Shown: positions 1-12,709 of the stretch, one piece after another
How the letters are laid out: each line of letters opens with the position of its first letter
Position numbering within the stretch: position 1 is the first letter of the stretch
Assembly: GCF_900747795.2 (NCBI RefSeq)
Contig: NC_041402.2
Coordinates: forward strand, 180,736,875-180,800,874
Direction of reading: 5' to 3'
DNA length: 64,000 nucleotides
Source: Erpetoichthys calabaricus
Lineage: Eukaryota > Chordata > Cladistia > Polypteriformes > Polypteridae
Made by a program: the position numbers and the translations under genes
The notes under the pieces: model-generated
Databases searched by the model: none
What the model was told of the DNA's origin: nothing
Seen by the model: only the letters and a program-made list of their open reading frames with translations

Positions 1-527
1 TACTACATATTTGCATTGAAGTCATTTAATTTTTGTTTATTTCGACAGCTTTTGTTTAACCATAAGCAAGTCACCTGTGATGCCAAGATGCGACTTCCAA
101 TTGACACAACTGCTCTGGCATAATGCCACATAAAAAGGCATCTCAATTACAGATGAGCGTTAATGTGTTTTTACCGCCTTCCATTACACTCACATCCTGC
201 TGGTGTCCAGCGATCAAACTTTTATTTTCTCCTTTTATTTCAGTCGCTGTGTGGGTGAAGCTCATGGCATTTACAGCAGCAATAACACGATGCCACTCAA
301 CATGCAGTATATACGCTTGTTGCTGATGCCGTGCGGTTCTTTGCGCGTCTCTAATTTAGAGACGAGAACTTCAATGTCGCGCTACCGGACGCGTCATGTA
401 GGAGGCTCCTCTACCAGCCAACAGCATCGCGATTGCATATGTATGAGGCTCATTAGCATAGTCCATATATGGTTGTTTCAGGGTGTAACCAGGCGGGATT
501 TGAGGCGCATTCTCAATCGCACATAGA

Positions 528-1072
528 CGATTGTGATTTATAAAGGGTAAATCACATAGGAACACACGTAAGCCATGTTTTTACAAACCTGATTTTTTGG
601 CGTATGCATATTCCTGATATTTGACGTACACATATTTTCACTTTCAAAATCACGCAAAGTTTTATAAATGAGGCCTCTAGCTGAGTTAGCAAGAAAATAT
701 TTACCATCTCGTCCTCCCTGCGTGGAGTTTGCATGTTCTCCCCGTGTCTGCGTGGGTTTCCTCCGGGCGCTCCGGTTTCCTCCAACAGTCCAAAGACGTG
801 CAGGTTAGGTGGATTGGCGATTCTAAATTGGCCCTAGTGTGTGCTTGGTGTGTGGGTGTGTTTGTGTGTGTCCTGCGGTGGGTTGGCACCCTGCCCAGGA
901 TTGGTTCCCTGCCTTGTGCCCTGTGTTGGCTGAGATTGGCTCCAGCAGACCCCCGTGACCCTGTGTTCGGATTCAGCGGGTTGGAAAATGGATGGATGGA
1001 TATTTACCATCTCCGGCCACTACTGTCCCTTGCAGTGTTACGGGTAATGCCTTAAAAATATGTGTTGCGTAG
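528..1072 (+). repeat. ~240-bp interspersed repeat, copy 1, carrying a SINE
   Basis: The sequence on both sides of the SINE at 711-999 aligns, in reverse complement, with 14087-14328. Shared pieces include AATCACGCAAAGTTTTATA and GTGTTACGGGTAATGCCTTA. The family is unassigned; I see no clear terminal inverted repeat. Confidence 0.65.
711..999 (+). mobile_element. tRNA-derived fish SINE (SINE-1), 5' truncated
   Basis: It starts within the GTGGAGTTTGCATGTTCTCC body and ends in a (GGAT)n tail. A 14-bp target duplication ATATTTACCATCTC lies at 697-710 and 1000-1013. The uninterrupted target is visible in the paralogous repeat at 14087-14328. Confidence 0.85.
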
Positions 1073-2740
1073 TCAGATAGTACGAAGCGATTTAATGCAA
1101 TTAATTATTTTACTGGAGAAAAAATACTAGAGTTACTTTAAAAAAATAATGAACAAAAAGCAGATATGCGTTACTGTATTACTATAGAAGCTTTTTCCCT
1201 CCAGTCAAAAACTAAATGCAAAGAGGAATTAAACAGTAATTACATTTTGAAAATTCCGCGGTAATCCGAATGGATAGAAGCTGAAGCTATACAACACGTT
1301 CGCAAAGGCTTATGGGTTGTTTGCAGACACACAGACAGCGCTGCACTCCGCCGTGTCTAGTTGAAGTCAAGCTCCACTGCAGAATTGCACTATTCTTGAA
1401 CAACACACCATAGTCAGATTTCTTTCAAATTTTAAAAATTGCCTTTACTTTTGAATTTACCCTAGTAATAAAAATAATAATTATTATTACTATGTTATTT
1501 AGCAGAAGTATTGCCTTTTTTCCCTTAAAGACATCGCTTGTTAGGAGTTATCTGGTGACAGCTATTGAGGAAGAGGTTAAACACATGGGTATTGTGCAAT
1601 TAAGAATTAAGAAAAGTTATAATTCTTTCATAGTTAACTATAGTATAATTCATTTTTTATGTATTTAACCCAGCAAGTGCTGAGATGTACATTAAATCGG
1701 CCCAGTTTAGGGTGACAGCAATCATTGCAGCAACACTGAGTGAAAGGCAAAAAGCAAAGGTGTTGGACGGTACGCTGCGCCATCTCAGGGCTTACAGCCA
1801 ATCAGAAAACGGCGTGCTACGTGCAACTGAGTAACGGAAACCTATAAATAAAGTGTCCGTTTAGCTTTAAAGCAGGCATTGTCTTTACATACTTCGAAAC
1901 AGCGTGATCTGGAGGTGCAGCGGCAAGTGTCAAATTCTGTGGATCTTCAGGGGCTCGTGTTGAGGATTTAAGAAGGGGAAGGATGTTATTTAATGCACAA
2001 CACACGAAGGACTACACATATGTCCTGTATCGAGAAGTAGTTGACCACTACATTTAACTTTAAAATAAGCTTTATTGGAGTTTATGCTGTACCAATGCTA
2101 GAACTGACATCCAAGGAATTAAATAAGGAGCACCAAACGCTGCCTAATAAAATGAACAACATTGAATCCTGCTTTATGTTCTCATCCTAATCTCGAATGG
2201 AATAGTAATGAATACTGCAATATTATCTTTTTTTCTTTTATTTAAAGAAATAGATTTATTTTGATTTCATGCATGGGTTTTATATCTCTAACACACTATT
2301 TGCTTCGCCCCCTGCTCACTTCGTGTCTCTGCCGCTAGCGTTGTGAAGAGGGGGGCTGAACACACCCCAAGGAGATGCGCTCGCTACTCCGAAACCCCCA
2401 GTTAAACGGTGACACAATGGGAAACAAATACAGCGATCAACTGCTGGCTTGCTGCTGCTGCTGCCGTGCCGTGTGATCTCCATCTCGTGCGGCGCTTCGA
2501 ACATTTAAACGCCTGTACAGCAGCCGACCTACTCTTTGTCTGTATGCTTTAGTTGCCTCACATTTTTATGCAATCGTTTTGTTCACCCCACTGAATTAAA
2601 GCTGAAAGTCTGCACTTCAACTGCATCTGAGTTGTTTCATTTAAAGTTCATTGTGGTAATGTACAGAAGCAAAATTAGAAAAACGTTGTCTCTGTCCAAA
2701 TATTTATGGACCTAACTGTATCTGTGGCATTATTTTCTTT
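1073..2740. other. AT-rich stretch, no gene seen
   Basis: No coding or recognised mobile sequence. A 2300-2500 patch is GC-richer and contains CCCCCTGCTCACTTCG, which recurs at about 2762, so both may belong to one unassigned repeat. Confidence 0.4.
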
Positions 2741-3011
2741 CAGGAGGAACAAGGGTGCTCTGCCCCCTGCTCACTTCGCTCACCTACCCCCGGTTGTTGG
2801 GTAACCCGAAATACATTGATGAATGTATGAGATATATTGGAGTGTAAAGGTGTAGATGACGAACAAAGGAAGTATATTCATTAATCCTAATGAATGTTCG
2901 CTAATAGTGGACTCATCACAGAATGCGTTGTCAGCTAATTGGCGGAATTGTTTAGCGTCCGTCTGTCGTTCCTTTCTTTGCCGTTTATCTATTGACTCTG
3001 CTGTTTGAGAG

Positions 3012-3596
3012 GCGCGTTGTAGGCGCCTGCGTTTATTAATTGTATTCAGGCGGGCTCGGTTCTGTATGTCCGTTAATTGAGATGTTTCATTTTGGAGCCG
3101 TGACTCCTTTGGTTGCGTTGTTTGAGAAGCGCGTTGTAGACGCCTGCGTTCATTTGTTCTATCCAGGTGGGCTCATTTTTGTAGCCCCGTCAGTCGAGCT
3201 CTTTCTTTTTGGAGCCGTGCCTGCTCTGCTTGCGGTATTTCAGATGCGCGTTGTAGGCGCCTGTGTTCATTGTTTTTATCCAGGCGGGCTCGTTTTTGTA
3301 TCTCTATCAGTTGTGGTCTTTCATTTTGAACCCGTGCCTGCTTTGCTCAAGCAGTTTCAGACGCGCGTTGTAGGCGTCTATGTTCATTGTATTTGTCCAT
3401 GCGGGCTCGTTTTTGTAGCTCCGTTAGTCGAGCTGTTTGCTTTTGGAGCCGAGACAGTTTTGCTTCCGCGGTTTCAGACGCGCGTTGTAGGCGCCTACGT
3501 CTATTGTTTTTATCCATGCGAGCTCACTTTTGTAGCTCCGTTAGTTGAGCTGGATCGTTTTGGAGCCGTGACTGTGACTCCATTAGTTATCCGTTG
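3012..3596 (+). repeat. 117-bp tandem repeat, five units in exact register
   Basis: GCGCGTTGTAG recurs at 3012, 3129, 3246, 3363 and 3480, exactly 117 bp apart. Diverged single copies of the motif lie near 3798 and 4043. Because 117 is 39 codons, one frame stays open from 3040 to 3666, with a 39-residue repeat (MRVVGACVHCFYPGGLVFV type). Units differ by point changes only. No known protein family was recognised. Confidence 0.85.
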
Positions 3597-5280
3597 TCTA
3601 CCATTAGTAATATGGATAATTGCACTTACTGTTAATACAGAGCGTTTTCTGTGGTTGTACTGTTAATAATGCAACACTGTAATGTGATTCACATATGCTA
3701 TATGGTTTGGACGTGTGAGGATGCCGTACGTTTAATACGGAGAGTTCGTTTATTCTTATTACCTGGACCATGCTGTGTAGTGTGGACGTTTAGTTCAGAA
3801 GCGCGTTGTAGGCGCCTGCGCCTTTCGTACTATGTTTGTGAACCTTTGCGGACTCCGTAGTGTCTTCTGTTTGACTCTGGCGTGCAGCACAGAATCCTCT
3901 TTTCTGTGTGGCTGTGTCGTTAGTCATTAGCTATGGGCGTGTTGTTGCTTCATTTCTTATTTACGTTAGTTGAGCTCTTTCATTTCTGAGCCATAACTCC
4001 TTCATTCGCGGTGGATCAGACTTCGCTTGCGGTTTATGAGACGCGCGCTGTAGGCACCTGCACACTATGTCTCCTGCGTCCATCGCCGTGTACCTGCGTC
4101 TGTGCCTTCCGGTTTATCATTCTCGGTTAGTAATATGGATAACTTAGCTGAGTTAGTGAGATGCTATCAGTGTTCCATTAAATCCCGGCTCAGTAGCTCC
4201 AGCTGAGGTGAGGTGTTCTGCCTGATGGCTCACTGAACTCCTGTATGTTTTTTTCACAGAACCTGAGAAGACAGTTAAAGAAACTCGGATCTACACTACC
4301 TCTCTATCAATGCCTCTACTCTCATTAATTGACAATTTATCTTTTTTGTGTTTAGTTAGATTCCATAACTGCAGTAACTGTTTGTTGGGTTGGAAGCATG
4401 AACATTACATCTTCGTATTTCCTGGATTACTGTGGTTTCACAAAATGATATTTAATCCCACATTAATGAACTTAATGGCTTGTTGAATAACTGAATCCAT
4501 GGACTATGGAAACGATCTACTACGATATGGGGGTCGAGGTGGGGTGGCTTGGGAGGGAAGGTGAGTGCACCGGTGGTGGTATTTGGGGGGAAAAGCTGTC
4601 TTTTGGAAATTCAACACGGCTAAAAACCACCCATGATGATGTAACGATTGTCACATATTATGTTTTGTGTACTTTTTAGCTGGATCCGCCTCTTGCTTCT
4701 TTTTAGAGGGGTCCTAGAGAATAACTTACTGGGGATATCTCTTTAAGGGGAGTTGGGGGCCAAATTAACGCCTGTGGGTCCTTGCCAAACGGTACGTTGG
4801 TGTGACGTAAAGGTTAACTGACTTTAAAAAGGCAAGGAGGCACGTATGAAAAAAAAAACAGAAAGGACAAGGAGCTGGGAAGGCATATAACAAGGAGCTG
4901 CAAGCAAGTAAGACTCTGGAATAAGGACTGTTGGGTGCACGGATAGGATTTCCTTTCAACCTAAAAGGACCTTCGGAGTTCACGTCTTGTCTCGGCTGTT
5001 ATGGAGCGGGCATCGGCCATGCACGGACGCTAGCGCGGAGACTCCCGGGTGGGACGGATTTTCATCAATCCTCAAAAGAACTGACACTAAGCCGGTGAGA
5101 TCGCTTCTTGTTATCTATAAATTAAGTAAAAGTATCAGCGGCATCACCTCAGGATTGGTCTCTAGAGTTACTGCAGTTTTCCTGGCCGAGTGAAGATAAA
5201 CTTTTTAAACGAAGTTAATATAAAAGGGACTGGGGTACATTGCGGGGATTGTATGTCTGCACCCGCTTGTTATTTATATA
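3597..5280. other. Unassigned sequence with diverged repeat copies
   Basis: Contains two isolated copies of the 117-bp motif, then unrelated sequence. The 4540-5280 block has a TATA-like ATATAAC and might be part of an old element. I could not place it. Confidence 0.3.
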
Positions 5281-6060
5281 TAAACTAGACATTAAGCCCG
5301 TTACAGTAATGGGCGCTAGAACAGTAGTCCATAAACATTAGTAGGACCAGTCTATATTAAATGGCAAGGGACCTTTTACCTCATTAAAGTTTTTCCGTAA
5401 AATGCCTGTAATCTTCTCTGACAGTAATACTGGCTTTGCTGTCCGTAATATGCGTTTAATTTTCTGTCACAACAGTGGGCAATCAGCAGATTCTCCCCAG
5501 CAACTGATGTAATGTGCGCAAAAATAAATCTACTTTTAAAAGCCATCGTATTGTAATATCATGAAAATTCGCGTATTTAGGAAAACCCCTTCAACGACTG
5601 ACACTTTACCGGGCCAAGTTTGTTAATCGCAAATCTGACATCCTCCGAGTGAACACTTGCACAACAATGGGGAAGCTGGTCTCCGCGTCTCAGTACCCGA
5701 TTGGATTTTTCGTGTTTTCTGTTTTAGGCCTTTCCTCATTTACCGAAATCCGATTGGATTGGCCGCGCGATATTTTATAGGTCCCGCCCTCTCTGTCTTG
5801 TGTGACGTGTAAGGTGGCCTTTGAAGCATCTGCTTTGTAGCGTCGCTCCGTGCCTTACGCATGCGCACTTCACCAGAAGACACACGGACACTGGACCACT
5901 AAGGGGTTTTATTAAAGAGGATGTAATATAAATCTAAGTAAATGTGAAGATATGTGGGTTGTTTAGAAATAGGATGTTTCTTTTTTCATTTCTTTCTTTC
6001 TTTCCTTCTGGCTTTCTTGCTTTCTTTGCTGTTGCGCCGAATGCTGGGTAATATATGAGT
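5281..6060 (+). other. Possible Helitron/Helentron-like non-coding element
   Basis: The block begins near TAGACATTAAGCCCGTTACA, has a short GCCCGTTACAGTAATGGGC hairpin, and includes CGCATGCGCACTTCACCAG. This resembles non-autonomous rolling-circle elements of fish, from memory only. No termini were proven. Confidence 0.25.
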
Positions 6061-6203
6061 TTTCAAGGGGTTTGTATAGATATAGTGTTTATAGGAATTG
6101 TTTAAAGGCGGTTTATTGTTGTTTGAGTTATAATATACATTGTTTTTGTGATTGATGAAAAGATTGATTGGGTGATTATTTCACAAGCATAAATTCACAA
6201 AAG

Positions 6204-6328
6204 CTGCAGTGGGTTGGCACCCTGCCCAGGATTGGTTCCTGCCTTGTGCCCTGTGTTGGCTGGGATTGGCTCCAGCAGACCCCCGTGACCCTGTGTTCGG
6301 ATTCAGCGGATTGAAAATGGATGGATGG
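6204..6328 (+). mobile_element. SINE-1 copy, 3' half
   Basis: Only the CTGCAGTGGGTTGGCACC-to-(ATGG)n part is present, flanked by the 13-bp duplication AAATTCACAAAAG at 6191-6203 and 6329-6341. Confidence 0.85.
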
Positions 6329-6420
6329 AAATTCACAAAAGTTCATTTCATCTTGGGACTCCAAATTGAGGCTTAGGTTCTGATGGTTGCCGTCCCTAAT
6401 AGAATTATTTTTTTCCTAAG

Positions 6421-6828
6421 ATCCATCCATCCATCCTCTTCCGCTTATCCGAGGTCGGGTCGCGGGGGCAGCAGCTTGAGCAGAGATGCCCAGACTTCCC
6501 TCTCCCCGGCCACTTCTTCTAGCTCTTCCGGGAGAATCCCAAGGTGTTCCCAGGCCAGCCGGGACACATAGTCCCTCCAACATGTCCTGGGTCTTCCCCG
6601 GGGCCTCCTTCCAGTTGGACGTGCCCGGAACACCTCACCAGGGAGGCGTCCAGGAGGCATCCTGATCAGATGCCCGAGCCACCTCATCTGACTCCTCTCG
6701 ATGCGGAGGAGCAGCGGCTCTACTCTGAGCCCCTCCCGGATGACTGAGCTTCTCACCCTATCTTTAAGGGAGAGACCAGACACCCTGCGGAGGAAACACA
6801 TTTCGGCCGCTTGTATTCGCTTGTATAT
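6421..6828 (-). mobile_element. RTE-clade LINE 3' end (Rex3-like), 5' truncated
   Basis: The minus strand encodes a reverse transcriptase C-terminus: IQAAEMCFLRRVSGLSLKDR, then RPTGRRPRGRPRTCWRDYV and EVWASLLKLLPPRPDLG. It ends in a (GGAT)n tail. An imperfect 16-17-bp duplication ATTATTTTTTCCTAAG flanks it at 6404-6420 and 6829-6844, so this is one 5'-truncated insertion. Confidence 0.8.
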
Positions 6829-6844
6829 ATTATTTTTTCCTAAG

Positions 6845-7925
6845 AGTAGGAGATATTTTGTGTGTGACGGGCTCCTTATCCAACAAAAGGGGTGATCGCT
6901 ACAATGAGGCAAAATGAGGTTCTCTTATATATACGCACTAATCCAGTGATTAAACTGTTATCCAAGCTAGTTGAGAAGAAGATGTACTTGGAGTCTGAGA
7001 TGAGATTCCTCATTGGCTGGCACAAAACTTCGTGTAGAATGATCCTCACATCAGCCCCAATGAACTGCCGCTGCCTGATGGGAATTGTGGTCCCACGTGG
7101 CAGAGCTGGTTTTTGAGATGCTTCCCTCCACCTCTCCCTGCTACACCATATGGCCTGTATTTTAAATTGGATCAACGGCAAATCACATGCACAACTCTGT
7201 GGAAATCGATTCAACCATTTGTGTGTGAAGAACCAAACAGATTACAATTTTATTTACAGTATTATAGAAGATGGTTCCTTATCAGTAAGGGGCTGTATAA
7301 AGCAGTATGCCATCCTGACTGCTGTAGGATTTCTGGACACCATCAGTGGTCAGCACTAAAGCTGCAAAAAGAACAACAAACAGAGTGACCTACCTCATCC
7401 ACACGGCTTCCTCGGCGGTTCTGAGACACATACTGGATCTGCCAGGGAAGAGGTTGGTACACCAAATACGGCACAGGTTCCTCGCGGAGCAGGCCGGTTC
7501 CCAGCTATAAAAGAGGAACAGATGGTCGGCTTATCAGTATGGGGAGGCAGGCAGAGTTCAAAATCCGTCTACACTTCATCTGGCCGCTGCTTACCTGCTC
7601 CACAGCCCTAACCACAAAAAATAACATGGTCATCAACGTGGCCAGCATATTTGCTTTTGCTCTGTCCGGAAATAACCAAAAATAAATAAAAGACACTGCT
7701 GATTGTCAGTAAGCTGGCTGAGTGAGTCCAGAGGCAGACTGGATGTATCAGACTGGGATGAGTAGCTGGAGTCGCTAAGGAGCTGTAAGGAGCTTTGGAG
7801 GACAGAATTAGAACTTCTCGGTAATCTGCCCTGCAGGAGGGAGTGGTCAGGGCCATCTCAGACCAGTGAGACTGCCAACATTCAGAAACTGAAGCTAATG
7901 TCTGGTCAGCTCCCACTCCAGAAAA
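6845..7925. other. No gene seen
   Basis: Short unrelated frames only. No recognised repeat apart from AT-rich stretches. Confidence 0.35.
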
Positions 7926-7929
7926 AAAT

Positions 7930-9185
7930 GGAGCAAGGGGTATCTGAAATTATAGGGAGTCAAGTTAGGGAGCAGGCACTGGTACAGCGTGTTGCCACAC
8001 TCACTACACAACGAAACAACTCAGGATCCTGGTTTGCAACCCCCCAGGCAGATAAGCGGTCCAGTCCTGCCCTCCGGAAATGACCGTCTATCTGCCGCAG
8101 CCTGGTGTTACGTGGGTGACCCCTTGGCCTGGTCCAGCCACTCGGGTCCCCAACAATGAGGATCTTGTGAGCTGGATCATCCTCGGGGAAACGTGCCACA
8201 TGGCCGTAGTGCCATAACTGACACTCCCTCACAATGCAGGTAATGTGCCTCATTGGGGACTCCATGACCAACACAAAGTCAAATCAACGGTACCCAAGGA
8301 TTTTCCGGAGAGAGAGAGTACCACAGGAGTCCAGTCTTCATCTCAGGTCACTGGATAGCGGCCATGTCTTGCAACCATATAGCAAGACAGGAAGCACCAG
8401 GAATCTAAAGACTTGGACCTTCGTCCTTTTGCATAGATATTGGGAGTGCCACACACCCCTTTCCAGCAACCTCATGACTCCCCATGCTCTCCCAATCCAT
8501 CTACTGACTTCATAGGAAGAGTCACCAGAGACATGAATGTCACTGCTGAGGTAAGTAAACCTCTCGACGAAGTCGACACTCTCTCTGCAGACAGACACAC
8601 TGCTGATGGCCGTGCCCAAGAGGTCATTAAAGGCCTGGACCTTTTGGTTTTTATCAGGACACTCGCAAGCCCAGACACTCAGACCCCTCACTCAGTCTCT
8701 CGAGCGCCCCGATCAGAACCTCCATTGACTCCGTGAAGATCACAGCATCGTCAGCAAAGTCAAGATCCGTGAATCTTTCTTCACCAACAGATGCCCCACA
8801 GCTGCTGGACCCCCCGACCTTGCCCAACACTCAGTCCATACAAGCATTGAACAGAGTAGGAGCAGAACAGACCCCTGACGAACCCCAGAATCAACTGGGA
8901 AAAACGCAGAGGTCCTGCCTCCACTCTGCACAACCACTCACAGTACCAGTGTACAGGCCGGCCATGATATCCAGCAACCTTGAGGGGATCCCGCAAATCC
9001 TCAGGATGTCCTACAGGGCAGCTCGATCAACTGAGTCGAATGCTTTGCGAAAATCGACTAAAGCTGAAAAGAAACTCTGCTGATATTCACATTTGTGCTC
9101 CATGAGAACCCTCAGTGCCAGGATGCGGTCAATGGTAGACTTCTTAGGCGTAAAACCAGACTGCTCTGGTCGCTGGTAGGTGAGC
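7930..9185 (-). mobile_element. Non-LTR retrotransposon (LINE) fragment, degenerate
   Basis: Minus-strand frames show reverse transcriptase blocks: DSGVRQGSV near 8900, FADDAVIFTESMEV near 8750, then FLVLPVLLYGCKTW near 8380 and YGHVARFPEDDPAHK near 8200. Frames shift between blocks, so it is dead. An I/Nimb-like clade is my guess; the clade is not resolved. Confidence 0.7.
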
Positions 9186-10660
9186 AAGTGATCATAGGAT
9201 CTGTGACATAGGGAGCAACTAACAATATACTCAGCAGCGTGGCTGTGGGGACTCGATGGGATATTTGAGTGTGTGTATTCCGGCTATGTGACCCCTGTAG
9301 CCTGGCTTGTTTCTAGTACGTGTCTATCTGCAAAGGGCTAACTGGGCATCATGGAAGTATTATTGACCACTTTGAAGTGGAGGATGGATATCATTCATCA
9401 TTTAACTCGGTTGGAACCACCATTAACTTTACTGAATCGGCTCGCAATCTCAGAGTTCTTTGTGTTGTGGGGTACAACATCTGTACATTTTGGTTTATAT
9501 TTCCATTACATTTTGTTCAAGACAAGTCAACAGATGAACTACATTCAGGACAAATCAAAGCATGTCTTCTTCCCAGTTATACCTCACTTTTAAAACAGCT
9601 GTTCCAACAAAGAAAGGAAGACATGTTGGTGGCTCAATTACTTTATAACCTGAGAAAGGATGGACATCTAATTATTTTACAGCCTGGGAAAGGAAGACAT
9701 AGCGACACCTCAGAGAACATAAAGTTTTATTGTTTGGGAAAATGGCTGGCTGTCAATATGATGAATGAATTCACTGTCCAATCAGAATATCTAACAATCA
9801 CATCTTGCAAAACCCCTCGGTAGAATTTTAGAATAAATATGCCTCATCTGAGGAGTAAGTGAGTAAGGAAGTAAGGAAGGAGGGAGGAAGAAGAACGGAT
9901 GAAGACGTAAATGGGCGTCAGAAAAGCATCATAAACAACGACGAGTGCTCGATCACAAGCAGCCTGCGACATTCATCCTTGTCATCTTTACTTTTTTGTA
10001 AGCTTTTCTAAAGACTATATATATCCAGACTTTACTATCAGTCCTACTTTCTATTATTCTTTGTTCCAGTGGTATTATTATTTATCCTGTAATAAATACC
10101 ATGCTGCTTTTAACTTTCTATGCTTTGTCTTAATGTCTAGTGTGATTGAAGTAATAAATTAGATTTCTTTGAGCACCTGATGCAGCCGGAGGTTTGCTAT
10201 ACGCTCCGTGCTGCGAGGTTTATTAAGGCTGAGGGTGTGAGCTCCACCAAATAGTAGGGAGCGATACGTAAAGTAAGGCATTCTTAGCTGATAACTGGCC
10301 TATAGCTGAGGATGCTGAGCCTTTGTATGTTTAAATGTATTCTTGTAGACCAAAAGTAATATTTAGGTCTGCGATATCATTAAAACATCGTATGTTGTTC
10401 GTGCCGATAATAAGTAAGTTTCTTGAAGTGCTGAGAGAGTGACAGGCCTTGTTATTCCTAAAGCACTTGTGTGGTTTAAAGTGCCAGAGGTTAACCAGCT
10501 GTGTGTGTGTCATTCATGGGGCACTGTTGTGGTTGAGTCTGTGTGTATGTGTATAGCTATGTCTGTGTGTGTTCATCTTAAAGTGCAACAGTAGACCAAC
10601 TTGACAAGTACACTTACCCTTGAAGAAAACAGGTAATGGGTAAGTAGAGGGAAATACTAC
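9186..10660. other. No gene seen
   Basis: A 167-codon frame at 9320-9823 shows no motif and uneven composition, so I do not call it. A short GGAAGTAAGGAAGG purine run lies near 9870. Confidence 0.35.
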
Positions 10661-11173
10661 GATAATACACCTTGACTACAGCATGTCATTTAAAGTTGTC
10701 CAAATCATGTTTCTTCCATCTTAAAAATGTTGGGAAATTAAGATGCTTTCTAAATAAACAGGATTCTGAGAAATTGATTCATGCATTTATTTCTAGTAGG
10801 ATTGACTACTGCAATGCGGTGTTCATTGGATGTTCAAACTGTTCTTTATACAGCTGCCAGTTAATCCAAAATGCTGCAGCAAGAATTATTACAAGAAAAT
10901 ATGAACACATAACCCCAGGTCTAGAGTCATTACACTGGCTCCCCGCTTAAGTTTAGGGCACATTTCAAAATCCTCCTTTTAACATATAAAGCCTTAAATG
11001 GCTGAGGACTGGGTTACTTATCTGAACTTATCATGACTTACAAACCTGAGCACACATTAAGATCTCAAGATGCCGGTCTGCTTATGACTTCAAGGATTAA
11101 TAAAATAACAGTGGGAGGTCGAGCGTTTAGTTACAGGGCCCCTAAACTGTGGAGTAGTCTGCCTGCTACTATA

Positions 11174-11290
11174 ATAATGATAATAATAATAATTCATTAC
11201 ATTTATATAGCGCTTTTCTCAGTACTCAAAGCGCTATCCACACAGGGAGGAACCGGGAAGTGAACCCACAATCTTCCAGTCTCACTATAA
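11174..11290 (-). mobile_element. SINE-2 copy with (ATT)n tail
   Basis: The reverse strand shows GGTTC...CTCCCTGTGTGGATAGCG, then ATATAAATGTAATGAATTAT and an (ATT)n tail. It interrupts the L2 copy. Confidence 0.7.
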
Positions 11291-12154
11291 GAGATGCCCC
11301 TTCGGTCTCAGCTTTCAAATCCCGGCTGAAGACTCACTACTTCAGTTTAGCACACCCTGACTAGAGCTGCTGATTAACTATACAGACTGCATCTCTGTTG
11401 TTAGTCATTAACACTAAAACATAAGTAACATGATAGTTAGAATTGGATACTAACCCTCACCTATTCTATTTCTCTTCTCAGTTCTCAAATGTGGCACTTG
11501 GTGCCCACTGCCCACCTGCCAAGTTGTTTTGCCTGCATAAGGTAAAGTCACCTACGATGGAGGATCACAGGAGTCGTTGGGTAGAAGGGGTCCTTTGATT
11601 GGATTGGCTGGCCCAGTGCTGACTCAGCTGTGGAATGGCCAACTGGGGGAGGCAGCTTGATGGCTGACATCTCCAGGACTCTCTGAACAAATCCAAATCC
11701 TATTATGTGATATCATCTACTGTTAAATTCTGCTCCGTACTTGTAATATTTTTATTTTTAATCTGCATTAAGGATGACTTCTGTTCTGTATATTGTATTA
11801 TATTGACGCCCTTCTTTTTGACACCCACTGCATGCCCAACCTACCTGGAAAAGGGGTCTCTCTTTGAACTGCCTTTCCTGAGATTTCTCCCATTTTATTA
11901 TTATTACTTACCACGCTTCTTTTAACTTCACCTGTTTGTTGTCTGGTACAAATCTTGTTATCCATATTTCACCCACTTCCTATTGTCCAAATGACTTTCA
12001 ATTCTGCACACTTACTCACTTCCGATGATAATACATGAACCAATAATCAGTTTCACTAATTGATCAATTAATCCATGTTATTAAGAAATGAAATTTTCAT
12101 ATGAAGAATAGTTCAGGATTTCACCAATAGATGGCGCTAGTAACAGATAGATAG

Positions 12155-12200
12155 AATTTCCCATTTGGATTAATAAAGTATCTATCTATCTATCTATCTA
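12155..12200 (+). repeat. LINE 3' tail with short (TATC)n
   Basis: GAATTTCCCATTTGGATTAA then TAAAGTATC(TATC)n. This end recurs before every large TATC/GATA tract in the window. Confidence 0.7.
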
Positions 12201-12271
12201 GAAATATTAAAGGAAGTATTAAAATATTGATTACAAAATTATACTAAAACAAACCCAAGACTAAAAAATTG

Positions 12272-12559
12272 AAAATAATACATATATTAAAAAATTACTT
12301 TTAAAAAACCACACTTATACTAAGTTAAAAAGTGTACTAAAAAGTAAAAAATAAGTCTCTTATACATTACTCGTAAAATAAAAGGTGGGCACTTTTCATC
12401 CAACAACATTCAAAATCACTTCTTAAAATCTTAGCATAAGCGCCCAACTTTTATTTTACGACTGATGTATAAGAGACTTATTTTTTACTTTTTAGTACAC
12501 TTTTTAACTTAGTATAAGCGTGGTTTTTAAAAAGTATTTTTTATATATGTATTATTTTA
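12272..12559. repeat. Long near-perfect palindrome (arms ~118 bp, loop ~51 bp)
   Basis: The left arm 12272-12390 matches 12442-12559 in reverse complement with few changes. The shared core includes AAGTTAAAAAGTGTACTAAA. This is a MITE-like hairpin of unknown family lying within L2-derived sequence. Confidence 0.85.
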
Positions 12560-12709
12560 CCCTACAAGGTTTTTTTGGGAGTTTTTCCTTAGAGAGTCAA
12601 GGCTGGGGGGCTGTCAAGAGGCAGGGCCTGTTAAAGCCCATTGAGGCTCTTCTTGTGTGATTTTGGGCTATGGAAAAATAAAGTGCATTGTATTGTATTG
12701 TATAAGGGT

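Larger units (their letters stand above)
10665..12705 (+). mobile_element. L2-like LINE, C-terminus and 3' UTR, with later insertions
   Basis: The frame from 10672 gives ISSRIDYCNAVF, QLIQNAAARIITRK and HITPGLESLHWLP, the typical L2 tail. It stops at LPA* and is then degenerate. A 3' UTR (GTGGAATGGCCAACTGGGGG at about 11630) ends in AAATAAAGTGCATTGTATTG. The same UTR recurs at about 42380-42795. A SINE-2 and a long palindrome have landed inside. Confidence 0.75.

Noticed and set aside
3012-3596. CRISPR-like array
   Set aside because: The whole 117-bp unit repeats with no unique spacers, in a vertebrate genome.
9320-9823. 167-codon plus-strand frame
   Set aside because: No recognisable motif and no homologue elsewhere in the window. 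Likely chance in AT-rich DNA.
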